A stretch of DNA of 64,000 nucleotides. It comes from Corinectria fuckeliana. Lineage: Eukaryota; Ascomycota; Sordariomycetes; Hypocreales; Nectriaceae. The position numbers were made by a program, and so were the translations under genes. The stretch spans positions 620,001 through 684,000 of the forward strand of contig WPDH01000074.1 of the NCBI GenBank assembly GCA_019137255.1. The letters run 5' to 3'. Position 1 is the first letter of the stretch. The number at the start of each line of letters is the position of its first letter. Below are positions 1 to 11,684 of this stretch, one piece after another. A model generated the notes under the pieces. The model was given only the letters and a program-made list of their open reading frames with translations. It searched no databases and had not been told where the DNA came from.

Positions 1-3000
1 GTCTTCCCGTCCCGCCCGCCGCGCCACTTCATGTGGGAAGAGAAAGCCCACCATCGGTCCATCACTGTCCCATCAAAATAATCCGTCCGGTTTTGCCAAA
101 TTGCTGCACTGCTTGGCAGTTGGACGATGGAAGCTACCCCGCCCAGTCGTGGTTGACTATTTCTTCTTACATGACGAATACTCGGTGCCGTGCCATCGAC
201 CTAGAAGCAACCCGTCCGGCACTAGGGCCCGGGGAAGCACGAGGTTGCAGATGCGTGACAAGTCACACTGCACGCTGGGCCCGGGACCTATGTCTGCAGC
301 AAAGCTGAGCTAAACGTCTCACTAAGAACGCAAGTAGGGACGCTCTTGGTAATGGCGCTCTTGGCCTACTTACCTACATGTACGGAGTACTGTGCGACAA
401 ATGGGGAGCCGTGGTTATTGGTCGGTCCAGTTGTATCTCTTTGGCCTCCGGCCATTAATTCGGGTGCCACGGAAGGTGTTTGCGAGGACAGAAACAGGTG
501 AGACTTGGGCATCGAGATCGAGAGATCCTGTCCAATAATTCAGTTGACAATATTTGCAATAGTTCTTGCCTGATTAGGCTCGGCTCCGAAGAGTTCTAGG
601 TCCCTTGTCGGACAGTTCGTGATGGCGCTGCTAGGGCCGAAAGGAACGGGGGGGCCCAGGTGCCAGGGACACTGTTGGATTCTGATCATTCTGGCTTGTC
701 CGTGCGAGACGTCATTGAATACACATTCGGCTGAAGGATATCTTCGATCCTGCCAAGGTAGGCAATGATGGTCTCTTCTAGATCGAAAAGGGTTCACGCT
801 TGCCTGTGACTTCCGAAATCTCTTCACCGGCCGAGGCACGCAATCCCGATTCAAGCATGCCCTAGCCAATCAAGAGGGACGGAGTGCCAAGTTAGCAGAC
901 GGAGTGTTTGGCCCGAGTGACGGGCCTGGACTGGACGCCGCTGCTGCATAGGCCTACCTACTTAGTAGACACCACAAATGCCAGGAAGCCCCCTAGGCAC
1001 CAACCCCTAACAACGCCGCGCAGCCTGATTCAAGGATGAGTCGAGACGCACAACGCACTTGAAAAGCGGTGAGATGTCGCCCGCGGCCTCTTGTTGGACA
1101 GGACTTGCGTGCACCAGTCCCTTGGAACCAGCACACCGGGTTTCGGTCTCACTTCCTGCCTGCCCTGCAGAACCGCCTCTGTCTGCATTCGCCAAGTCGA
1201 CTAGTCAACTGATGAATGCTGGAACGCTGGAATGCTGCGGCGTTCGGGCGGGGGAGGTTTTGCAGTTTGCGGCGGTGACGGTGGGACACTCGATATGACG
1301 ACGCGGTCCGACAGCGGTCGAGCTGTCCGTACCGAGCATGTTATTCCCGACAATGCTACGCAATTGCGACGGGACGAAACCCATCATGTTTGTCTATTGC
1401 TGGAAGATGGCCAGGATGTCGAATTCCAGCAACTCGGACGGGGTCGGTTTTGCGGGTGATCGCCTCGACGCCTAGTTAAACTTACTGGCCACCCCGCGTC
1501 TGCCCTTGGCTGTCAGTCTCCATGCCATGACACAACTCGTACCGCTGGAACGGTTCGCTGTGCGTCGCTTGAGTAGCTAGCTCGGAGGGCTTCTGTGCGT
1601 CGAAAAAGGTCTCCTAGCTTCTCAGCGAATGCAATTAAGTGGGATATTGGGGGTCCCGTGGCCCTTCCGCGCCGATCCTCCAGTGCTAATATTACATACC
1701 CATCGGGGGGGTCCAACTCACTCCAATGGGCGGAACGAATACCCAGCCGGGGGACGATCCACCAGGCCGGCTCGACTCGCTGGCGGCGGCGACAGCGGGT
1801 ATCTGCACGACGATGAGACTCAAAATCAGCTCATGGCGCTGCGATGGAGTGGAGGCGTATGTAACGCAAGTCATGCCATGCAGGACAATGGCCCGCCAAT
1901 CTCCCCAACGACGTGGCTTTGTGGCCGTGGAGTTGTGTGGAGATGTGGCCAAAGGGAAAGCCGAAAAGAGGCGCTGGGCAAAGAGGACAACCCGGAGGCT
2001 GGACCGGGGGTGGCAACCGGCGACGGAGGCGGCGATAGAAGACTCAGAGATCGTCGGCCGAGCGAGGCCGCATGCAAGAGTGACGCATTGCCACTGTCAA
2101 CACCCACCACACGACCTTCACAGTCACACATCCAATCTTGGGACGGGGCGTGTCCCAAGTCCGCTACTACCTTACCTTCCAGTGTGTGTGTGTGTGTGCG
2201 TGTATGTATGTACAGCGCTCTCGGTACGATTCCCGCACCACCCCAAGCGTGCATCTGTTTCCAGCAAGGCACGGGCACACGGTGCGCAGCCGGCTGCATT
2301 AGGCCATCGCCTGCCCGCCCAGCCTTGAGTCGTTTTGGGGGCGGAGAGGATCTGTTTAGTTAAGAGACGAAGTCAAGATTAGGCTTCACTGTCTAAGTCC
2401 TAGATCAAGTCTAGGTCATTTTCTGTTCGCCAAAAGGGGACCTGTGGATTGGTTCGCAGCCCGGCGCGGAACCAGCTTCAGCACCAAATGAACCAGCACC
2501 AATGCCAACGCACTGGTACATACTCAAACACTGTAGATAGTCATGACACGTTGTCTGGTTCAAGATTGGTCCTCACTCATCACACTCTAAGATGCTTAGC
2601 AGAGAAGATATGTACCGGTGCAGAATCCGAGGTGGACCGTGTTTGCGTGTCCAGTCTATGATATAAACCGAATATCAGGGATCTTTGTTGCTTTTTGCTT
2701 CCAACCGTCGCCTGGGGTGCAACGTCAATTCCCCAATGAGGGAGCATACACAGGACAAAGCAACTGCAGACGGAGCAGTGGCCAAAAAAAAACCGCCCAC
2801 AGCACGGTACCATGGACGAGGCAACTCGAAGCCACTCTCCAAGCAGTGGCGGCCCAGGATTGGTGACGAAAAGGGGTGGAATCTGGGACACATGTCCTCG
2901 TTGTGGCTGCGATCCCCATTCTTACGTATACTATGACTATTTCCAGCATGATCAGGCAAGAACAGAACCTCGGCGCTGCATGTTCGAATGTCGGCCGGCA

Positions 3001-6000
3001 AACATCGTATCGTGACGGTGACGGTGTTGTTACAATGGTACGAAGTAGTCTTATTGTCATATTTGATGACGAGTCAATATCGTGATGAGCAATTTACTTC
3101 AAGGGAGCTTTGTCTTCTTCCTCTGGTACTACTACCAGGCACCTAGACTACACAGTCGCTGACATTAGAGGTTGGCTCAGGGTCAGGACGATGATGTATA
3201 GTGTGATTGGTGATTGGGCTAATTAACCTTGGTGCTGGTCACCATCCTTTGCGCCCTCAGATCTTAATCAGGAGCGATCACAACAAATGACTGAGCAGAT
3301 CCAATGACGTCTGCGTACCTTAGGTCGTAGTCCAGTGCGAGGGGTGGTATGTTGCATCTGCTTGCCACTCGGGATTCGTCAAGCACTCCAGTCTTTCTGA
3401 TTGGCAAGTTGGCATTTTGAGCAGTGGGTTATGGACTGATGGCGAGGGGGGCATGGATCAAGGATTACATCTTCTTAGTGTCTGATAATGGGACAGATGC
3501 TTGGACGGCATGGTCTGCCCACTGGCCCATGCTGTCGGGAGAGAGCAGGGAGTGCAGCAGGGGGCTTGGACACGACAGCGGACGAGGCGCAGCCACATTT
3601 TCCTTGATACGTACTTGGTAGATGCACAGAGAGAGCACCTCGGCAGGCAAGCGACATGTGCGGTTGGGCAACCCATGAACCGATTTTGCTTTTGCTCTTG
3701 GAGACGTGCGGGGGGGAACACAGCGACCAGGGCCTCGGACAATTGGTTCTTCTGTGTATCTCAGTATCTGCCACTAACGGTGTCGAACCCTGGAAGCCCT
3801 GAGGGAAAGTCGCGAGAACGGAGAACGGGATTGGGAGGACGGGACTTCTCGAGATAAGCTTGCGCGGTCCCGTTCCCGTCCCCGTTCGGATGCGGAGACC
3901 GAAAACATGAAGGAGGAAACAAGCGGGTACTGGGTAGTCTAAGCATGTATCTAAGTGGTAGTCAAGTTCAAAGCGCCTCGAAAGAAAACCCCAAACTTTC
4001 TGGATCAACTTAACTAATTACCTTTCATCATGGCCGTTGGGGTCCTTTGGGCGTCCCGAGGGCTCCACTGCCGGGCACAACGACGGAGGCGAGGGATGCT
4101 TGATTGCTGGGATGCGGGATGCGGGATTGGGAACCAGGTTGCCAGGCTGGATGCAGGCATGGGGAAGAGGGAGGGGAGGGGGGGAGGGGAACAAGGGAAG
4201 AAAATGATATGGGCGGACAGTGTCCTCCTCGTGGTGGAGTGCACTGTATTTCTAGCACGCTGTCGCGAGTCACCGTGGAAGGCACCCCATCACGGACATG
4301 ATTCGCAAACGGCGATGATTGCTTCGTACTGCGATTTGGAGGTGACCCTTGGAAAGGCTGTTGATCGACCAGGACAAAGCTAGGCCACGGAAACAACGGG
4401 AAAATGGTCATTTCCGCTCTGCACATAACATGTCGAGGCCCCAGAAGTCCGGGTCCTAATTACTCCATAATATGTACTAGACTTATTAGGACCTAGACGC
4501 AAAGCAGTCAGACAGACTGTCAGACAAAAAAAAAAAAAAGGAGCCAGACAGCTGGGAACACGGACAGCATGCAAGTCGCGCGGTTCGGAAGCGCCGTGTC
4601 GATGCCAGTTGCTGCAGCCACCTGTAGATACCCATCAGGTCAAGAAGTCCAAGACATTTCCCATTCGGAGAACATATGCAGGTCTACTATGTAAAAGCCC
4701 CCACAGCACAACATACGTACTATGTAGGCCTAGCATACCTAGCACAGACGCATGGGGTGACGATGTATTTTTTATTTTTTTTGGTTCCCGACACCGTGGG
4801 AGACGAAGACGCCGGACATGTTCCATGGCTACATAGTAATAATTAATCGATCAACCCATGCTCGCCCGTGCCCCTCTCCCCCCTCCCTCCCCCCTCCCAG
4901 GGCTTCGGGCCTCCTCTCAACCCCCGTCCCGGGCTTCCATGTCGTTCTCCACACCGGGTACACCACCAAGTTTGCAGGAGGAAAGCAGTTCGGATTCTGG
5001 GAGGGGAAGGGGGGGCACCAACCGGATCTGGGATGGGGAGGACAACCACACACAAAACACAGCAGCCAGCCCAGCGTTCCATCCGCTCCACCCCTTCATC
5101 CCACTAACCGAACAAAGTCGCCGGGTCGCTCGCGGACTGGCTGGGCTGGCATGCCGCTGACAACTGGCGCCGTGGCCCCGGGAGCGTTCGTCGCCCATCT
5201 CTCTCCTCAACCACCCCCACTCGGCGAGTGTGCGTGTGTGTCCACCGCCCCTTCGGCCTCGTCGGGAATGCCATGGAATGGAACATGACCACCTTACATA
5301 GTGAGTTGTTCCCTCTTCCCATGTTTGCTGCCAGCAAGGGCCCTGTAAGCAACACGCCCCCCCTCCCCCTGCAACCCTGGTAACTCACCCTCCCCCGGAA
5401 AACTTCCAGATTCAATGATGTCTGTCTCTGCATGGAAGAGAGATAATGGAAGCAAGAGAAGTTGACATGGATGGTATACAGCTGTGACCTATTCGTACTA
5501 CGTATTCCTGCCATGTACCTTGGGTAGCGACTAGATACCTACGTAGTAGCTACATACTCGTAGCAATCTACATGCTAGTAGTATGCTTGCCAGTCGCTCC
5601 AAGAACAAGCTCGCTCCCCTATCTACTAGGCGCTCGCATGGAAAGCATGGAACCAGGCCACCACACAACACACCACGCCCATAGAAACCCACAGGGCCGT
5701 CACACACCCCGACCCGACGACGCCTTTCCCATCCCGTCCCCAGAGCCCGTCCTAGCCTGCACTAGCCCGCGCACGCCTGGGCTTGGCTTGCTTGGGTCTG
5801 CCGTCCTCTGGGGTTCTGCTGGAGAACTAAATAACTGGGCTGGGTACAGCTGGATGGGTCCTCTGCGAGTCCCGCTGGGCCACTGTCTCACTGTCTCACG
5901 GCCGTCCTTCTTGGCCTGCCTCCTCTGTTCGTCGTAGCGCCGGGCTGGCTGGGTTTCCAAGTTTCCACTAATACCACCGCTCCGGGCTCGCCCACGCCCT

Positions 6001-6588
6001 GCAATCAATCAATCCTTCGCCGCACAGTTCCATTGTCGTACGTAGTGCAGAGTTAGTGCCCACGGGGCGTCCCAGCTACCAAGATAGTGTACCGCATAGT
6101 CCACCCTGCCCGCTCCCGCTCTCGCCTCTTCGCTTCTTCTCCTCCCTTCTTCAACCTCCACCTCCACCTCCACCTCCGTCTGCTTCCCGTACCAAGATTA
6201 CTGCGTCATGGGAGCAACTTTCTGAGCCCTTGGGTCAACTACACTTTGATCCACGCCAATCCTCCCCCGTCACTCTTCCATTGACCGTCGCCATTGCCTT
6301 GAACCATCCTGCTCTGCTGAGCGCGGCTCCTACTCAGGCCGACCCAGCGCTATCAATTAATCATCAATCACCAGTCAATACCCTAGTAACCCCAACCCGT
6401 CCACGACGTTTCTAAGAATACGCCTCGCCGAACCCGAGTCATATACTCTGAAGAGAACCCTACATAATTGAACCTGTTCTTTCCCGAGTGCCCGTTTTTT
6501 TTGGTCTACTCGATCGCCATCTATCGATAACGACATACTGTAATCACCGGAACGAACCTATTACAACGCACCATCCAACTCGGCCACC
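1..6588. other. Gene-free stretch
   Basis: I find no coding region that I can support in about 6.5 kb. Open frames of up to about 240 codons occur (for example 1629-2363), but they overlap frames on both strands, have odd composition and show no family motif. A short GT repeat lies at about 2180-2210, and a GTACGGAGTAC motif common in filamentous fungi at 380-390. The last 500 bases are pyrimidine-rich, with CCACCT repeats near 6155-6178, and look like the promoter and 5' leader of the gene starting at 6589. Confidence 0.5.
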
Positions 6589-7772
6589 ATGAGTTCCTCA
6601 GCACAGCCAGGAACTTCCGTCCCCAAGGAGGAGAAGAAGGAGAAACGCTTGAGCAAGGTCATTGACCGCGTCAGGACTGTCCTCAAGCGAGGCGAGAGTT
6701 CCAAGCGCAGGTCGACTGCCCCAGCCAAGAGCACGACTGCTCCCAAGACGGAACCCGCTGTAAAGAGGTAGGTTCCTCCTCTCTCCGATTGACGACGGTG
6801 GCGGCTCGGCCTTCGATCCAAAATACCCATTGTCGATTTGTCGATGGCTAACCCGGCCATAGTGAACCCGCCCCTGTGTCCAAGGCCAAGGAAGCCCGCG
6901 CCAAGTATGAGAGCATGGAGGGCGTCTCCAAGCTCACCCGCAGCCAGCTGTTCGAGGAGCGCGCCAAGAAGCTCGGTGAGCGCTACGGACTCGACATCAA
7001 GCTCTCCGAGCTGCAGTCCGCATCCCCCGACGACACTGTCCTCCGTATGGACAAACCCATCCGCATGCGCGTCCGACGAACCTGCCACAAGTGCAGCGCC
7101 ACCTTCTCCTCGGCCAAGGAATGCCCCAACTGCCAGCACGCCCGTTGCACCAAGTGCACCCGTTACCCTCCCAAGCGCACCGAGGCCGAGATCATCGCCA
7201 GCCGCGAGAGGCGCGCCGCCATCATCAAGGCCAACAAGGAGAACGCCCCCATCATCCCCGACTACTCTTACCCCTTTGACAACAAGAAGGTTGTCCTCAC
7301 CCGACCCAGCAAGACCGGTGGTCAGGACCTGGTTCACAAGAAGCCCCGTCAACGGGTCAGGAGAACTTGTCACGACTGCCACACCCTCTTTATCTCCGGC
7401 AACAAGACTTGCGAGAAGTGCGGCCATATTCGCTGCACGGACTGCCCCCGAGACCCGTACGTCAACTTTGATATCCCATGCCTGTTTGATCGAACCCTTG
7501 TTCTGACTAGCTTCCGCAGACCCAAGAAGGACAAGTATCCCTTCGGTTATCCGGGCGACGAGTTCGGCCCTAGCAGCGTGCCTCATTACGAGTGCAAGAG
7601 CTGCAAGGCCGTATACCCAACCGGCGCCGAAAATGGTACAAAGTGCAAGAAATGCGGCGTGGAAAAGACGCACGAATCACCCCGCGTTTTGCCTCGCAAA
7701 GTAGAGCCAGAACCAGACCCGGAGATACTGAAGCGTCTGCAGGCTCGGCTCGAGAATCTCAAAGTTGCATAA
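6589..7772 (+). CDS. Conserved fungal protein with three CxxC zinc ribbons
   Basis: The gene has three exons, 6589-6767, 6863-7456 and 7520-7772, giving 341 residues. The second intron is 63 nt and in frame, so it can be missed; its GTACGT donor, CTGAC branch site and CAG acceptor support it. The start follows a good context (GGCCACCATGAG). The N-terminal 60 residues are Lys/Ser/Thr/Pro-rich. Three cysteine modules follow: CHKC..CPNC..CTKC, CHDC..CEKC..CTDC and CKSC..CKKC, the first two introduced by similar RVRRTCH segments. I know this as a conserved ascomycete family with no established function. Paired CxxC knuckles suggest zinc binding and the basic linkers could contact nucleic acid, but that is inference. 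Confidence 0.85.
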
Positions 7773-9656
7773 CGACCACGAGGAGCCCGGGGCTGGTTCG
7801 ACTTCCGGACAGGCCATATTTGTCGCGGAGGCTAGGAGACGAGTAGCGTAGCGGTTGTTTTCCTTGCTTTTTCTTTACTACCACATTACAACGACGCGTG
7901 CGAGGTGGCGGTTGCTAGGCTTGTGGCCTCCGAATGGGTCGAACAACTCATCCGCCATCAACATGAGTCCTTTTCTCTTCTTTCGACCGGCCGTTTGCAT
8001 GGCATAATCCACCTTTGCCAGGTGCATTGCACACATCCACATCCACATCCCGACACGACACGACAAGTCCACGACGAGCATCACAATCCGAATATTGTTT
8101 ATTCCCACGAGTTAGAGCCGGAACTGTTTATATCCCTACGACATGACGATCTGATTCACTCAAGCGCCATATTGCAGGATTTCTCTACAATCGTCCATCA
8201 TTTACCCCGCCATTTTTACGAACAGAAGATTGCAGTGTCATCTGGGGGCGAAGACGGAGAGAAGGAGTCGCTTGCAGGGTGTGTCGCCAGGGCCCGGGGG
8301 AGGTTGTGGCTGTAGCCGAACTCATGTTCTGAAGCTCGCGGCAGGTGTCCGAGGAGAGAGGAGCATAGTAGCAGGGGACGGGATACCATGCAAGCGGACC
8401 ATGAGGTCACTGCATTTTAGGCGACAGCGAGAAGGCGGTGTTGGTCCTCCTCGATATACAAAGCTTTGAGACGTCTCGCACCCTCGTCACGAACCAGACG
8501 TCAAAATAACGAACTCTGCATTCCCCGGCTTGGGGAACAATATCAAGATGTCTCGTGTCTTTGAGTGTGACAAAATCGCCGACCCTTCCGTGAAGATCGT
8601 CCTACCTAAAGCCGACTAACGTATAGTCAGAGTGCCAATGCCATTATGCACAACCTGCATGTCTTTGAATGTGCCCCCTTTTCCCAAGCCCGTTTTATGT
8701 ACTGCCGTTATCCATTACCATCCATGATCTCATCCGCATTCTCACTACAATACGCTTCCAACCTATTGGGTTCGTGTCGTCTCTCCGAACGCCTGCCTAT
8801 CTTACCTCCTTTCGGGCACCCGCGCATAACCCATCAAGCGCCATCACGTCACCGCGCACGGAGCTTTTTGAGACGAGTCAGCCGCACGCACACACACGTA
8901 CACGCACTAATTAATGATTTACCGGCCCAGCGGTAGCGAGTTTGTTACGAGCAAGTTTGTTTCGGGATTCTGGGGGAAAACACCCCTCCCCCCCCTTCCC
9001 CCCCTTGCGTGGGCGCGGTGTGGACGCCAGGTTGTTGTTGCTTTTGCGGGTCGCCGATGTTACATTGCCAACGGCGCGGCGGCTTACACTTTTCTTTTCT
9101 TTTTCTTCTTGCTGAGAGGAGGGAGGAGGTAAGCTAGAGGCAGAAGCGGAGGGGAGGGTGGCTGGAGATGTTTTGCAATGTCTCGTATTGTTGAAGGGCG
9201 GTGAGACAGGTTTGGGGAAGTAAAGTAATCATATGTCACCGGATGTTGAGAGCTTAGTTAGTGGGGGGAGCAGGAGGGCGCTTTGGGCTATGAGCTAAAT
9301 CACTTGAGGACGTGACGCCTTTCTTGTTGGCCCAAGCATTACGATGTTCATTCATACTAGGTATCTAGAGTAGGTCTGTCAAAAGCGTGAGTGATTGCTC
9401 ATCGCAAACACATCGATTGAAATGATGTACGAGTACAGTGCACAAGTGACTTGGCATGCACCTATTCCATTTGACAGCGTCAGGGAAGTGTTCCCAGGTA
9501 CATTTGCATGGCTCTGTGATGAGACTCAGAATCCTTCGCAAGTAGTCCATCCAACCAGATCGCGAGTCCATCACTCCACATACGTATAGGTATCGTGCAT
9601 GAGGGGAGAAGAAAAAAGAGAGAGAAAAAGGAAACCTCTGCGCATGACTCCCTCGT
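7773..9656. other. Intergenic region between convergent genes
   Basis: This holds the presumed 3' ends of the ribbon-protein gene and of the Clr2 gene. Short open frames are present but none has recognisable motifs. C-runs near 8985-9005 and a pyrimidine tract near 9090-9110 are the only notable composition. Confidence 0.5.
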
Positions 9657-11684
9657 TCAATCTTGCGCCCCCAGATCCCTGAAGGCTTCCTCCCTAACGA
9701 AGGGCTCAAGCACAAACCGCGCCGTATGGGGCACCGAGGCCCCCAGTGCGTCGAGCCGATTCGCCTTGCGCCCGAGGTACCTCCCGGAGCCATCCATGCG
9801 GTTGTTGAGGTGGGCGTATTGGTCGTCCGCTTGGCCATGTTCGACAGCTTTCCGGAAGGCCTCGGGACTGAGGATGGGCATGAGACGGTGCATGGGGTAG
9901 AATCGGCCTCTTATCGATTGCTCCTTGAACACGACGTTCTCCTTGACGAGCGCCCAGCGCCAGCGCTTGCCAGGGTTCATCGAGTTGCGCCACTGGCTCT
10001 CCTCTCTCAGGGCAATGGGTAGATGTTCCTCGCTGACGACGTTCGGGGGGTCGGCGTCGCCCTTGACGGGCTGATAGATGTGTCCGCGGAAGAAGACGCC
10101 GCCGGGGAAGTCCTTGGTGGTGAAGATGAATCGCAGGCCCAAGACACCCGTCTCTGCCGGGACGTTAAACTCGATAGGAAGAGACCTCAAACGCAGAGTG
10201 TCTCCGATCTCGACACGCTCTGCTCCGAAGAAACATCCGTAGTACGTAACGGTCTTCGCGTTCGGGTCCTCGGATAGCTTGGTCCAGAGCGAATAAGAAT
10301 AGTCAACCTTCGCGGCGGCCAGCTTGGAAGCATCGAGGGTAATCAACTCCCGCTTGCTTCCGTCGTTTCCTGGTGCTCGGAACATGCCTTCCCATGGAAT
10401 CTCGTCGAATATTTTATCCTTGAAGTCGGGTATTGCGACTGGCGGAACCGTGAACGCATGGAATGGTCGCATATCACCGTCTTGCTTGCTGACGTTCTGC
10501 TGTTTAACAAGGCCGTGACCTATGGGCATGAGCTCATGGTTGCCATTAGCAGAGGCAGCAATCATGCCGAGACGCCAGGTAGTGCCGTTCTGGTACCAAA
10601 CCAGCTCTCCTGCTCGGAACATGGTAGGTGATTTGAGGACCCATTGGTTGAGCTGTGGGTGTGGGTGCGGTTGAGGTTGTATATTTTGTTGCTGGCGAGG
10701 CTGTAGTTGAACTTGTGGCTGCGGCTGATGGGGGTGCGCTTGAAGCTGAGGCTGTTGGGGTTGCGCTTGAAGCTGAGGCTGCTGTTGGGGGTGCGCTTGA
10801 AGCTGAAGCTGCCGGGTTTGTAATTGATGTTGGTGTTGCAGCTGGGGCAGAGCTTGAGCTTGGGGCGTAGGCTGAGGTGTAGGTTGAGGCGAAGGATGAA
10901 CCGGTGCTTGAGCCGGGGGTTGAGACTGAAGACGTGGCTGGGCTGATACGTAAGGTTGCGTCACAGCACCAACCAGAGCAGGAGAGTTATGAGCCGTTGT
11001 CACCGGCGATGGTTGGGCAGAAGTCGAACGTTGACCTGCACTGGCTTGCTTATGAAGTGGCAACCCAGGTATCTGGGGCAGCGGAACCGGAGTGACCTTC
11101 AACGGCATCTTCTCGCTCCTATGTGCCTCGTGAGTGATGATGAGGTTTTCCTCCATGGCGGCGGCCCCCTTTGCCATGTTTCCTGCATTGCAGTGCGCAC
11201 AGCAGCAGTCTCCGTAGTCCATGGAAGTGGAGAGCAGCCAGATCAGATGGACGGCGAACTCTTGCGGGCTCTTGAAGAGCTTGGCCTTGATCGGGAACCC
11301 GGAAACCCAGAGGTGTTTTGACTTTTCGTACAGCCAGTACCCTCGTGGGAACTGCACGTACCACGGGTTCCCCTCTACCAGTTCTGTCAGTTCCGCGTCG
11401 CTGACTGGCTCCGGGTTCAGCTTACCATCGGGGTTCGGGCACAGCTCTTGTTTCAGTAGAATGCCCAGCTTGACCCTCCACTCGACGAACCTAGGATCGT
11501 CCTCGGCTAACCGGACCATCTGCGGCTTCGTCCTGGGCGCCTTTTCCGTCAGGGCGGCGTCCTTGGCCGGCCTTTTCGTCGTCGTGGCGGGAGCAGGTGC
11601 CGTCGTGGGCCAATACCCTGGGCCAGTGTCTGCGCCGTCGCTTCTGGCGACCCGAATCACGTCAAACTCCTTCATTTCCGTCAT
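9657..11684 (-). CDS. clr2: Clr2-type transcription-silencing protein
   Basis: A single exon encodes 675 residues. About residues 60-175 match the Clr2 N-terminal transcriptional-silencing domain, with a GYWLYEKSKHLWVSG segment, a FKSPQEFAVHLIWLL segment and a CCCAHC cysteine knuckle. Residues about 355-600 match the Clr2 C-terminal domain, beginning MFRAGELVWYQNGTTWRLG. Between them lies a Gln/Pro-rich linker of about 125 residues encoded by a minisatellite. In fission yeast Clr2 is a subunit of the SHREC histone deacetylase/remodeller complex for heterochromatin silencing; a similar nuclear role here is inference from family. The start is the first ATG after an in-frame stop and opens MTEMKEFDVI. 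Confidence 0.85.
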   Translation of the reverse strand: MTEMKEFDVIRVARSDGADTGPGYWPTTAPAPATTTKRPAKDAALTEKAPRTKPQMVRLAEDDPRFVEWRVKLGILLKQELCPNPDGKLNPEPVSDAELTELVEGNPWYVQFPRGYWLYEKSKHLWVSGFPIKAKLFKSPQEFAVHLIWLLSTSMDYGDCCCAHCNAGNMAKGAAAMEENLIITHEAHRSEKMPLKVTPVPLPQIPGLPLHKQASAGQRSTSAQPSPVTTAHNSPALVGAVTQPYVSAQPRLQSQPPAQAPVHPSPQPTPQPTPQAQALPQLQHQHQLQTRQLQLQAHPQQQPQLQAQPQQPQLQAHPHQPQPQVQLQPRQQQNIQPQPHPHPQLNQWVLKSPTMFRAGELVWYQNGTTWRLGMIAASANGNHELMPIGHGLVKQQNVSKQDGDMRPFHAFTVPPVAIPDFKDKIFDEIPWEGMFRAPGNDGSKRELITLDASKLAAAKVDYSYSLWTKLSEDPNAKTVTYYGCFFGAERVEIGDTLRLRSLPIEFNVPAETGVLGLRFIFTTKDFPGGVFFRGHIYQPVKGDADPPNVVSEEHLPIALREESQWRNSMNPGKRWRWALVKENVVFKEQSIRGRFYPMHRLMPILSPEAFRKAVEHGQADDQYAHLNNRMDGSGRYLGRKANRLDALGASVPHTARFVLEPFVREEAFRDLGAQD
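10655..10900. repeat. Minisatellite encoding a Gln-rich linker in Clr2
   Basis: Degenerate tandem units of roughly 27-33 bp contain the core GCGCTTGAAGCTGAGGCTG on the plus strand; the clearest copies are at about 10736-10815. On the coding (minus) strand they give repeated QLQAQPQQ and QLQAHPHQ units. The unit length is a multiple of three, so copy changes keep the frame. Confidence 0.8.

Noticed and set aside
1629..2363. 244-codon open frame as a gene
   Set aside because: It overlaps four other frames on both strands, contains a translated GT microsatellite and has no recognisable domain.
6561..7673. 370-codon minus-strand open frame over the zinc-ribbon gene
   Set aside because: Antisense of a GC-rich coding region and incompatible with the clear cysteine modules on the plus strand.
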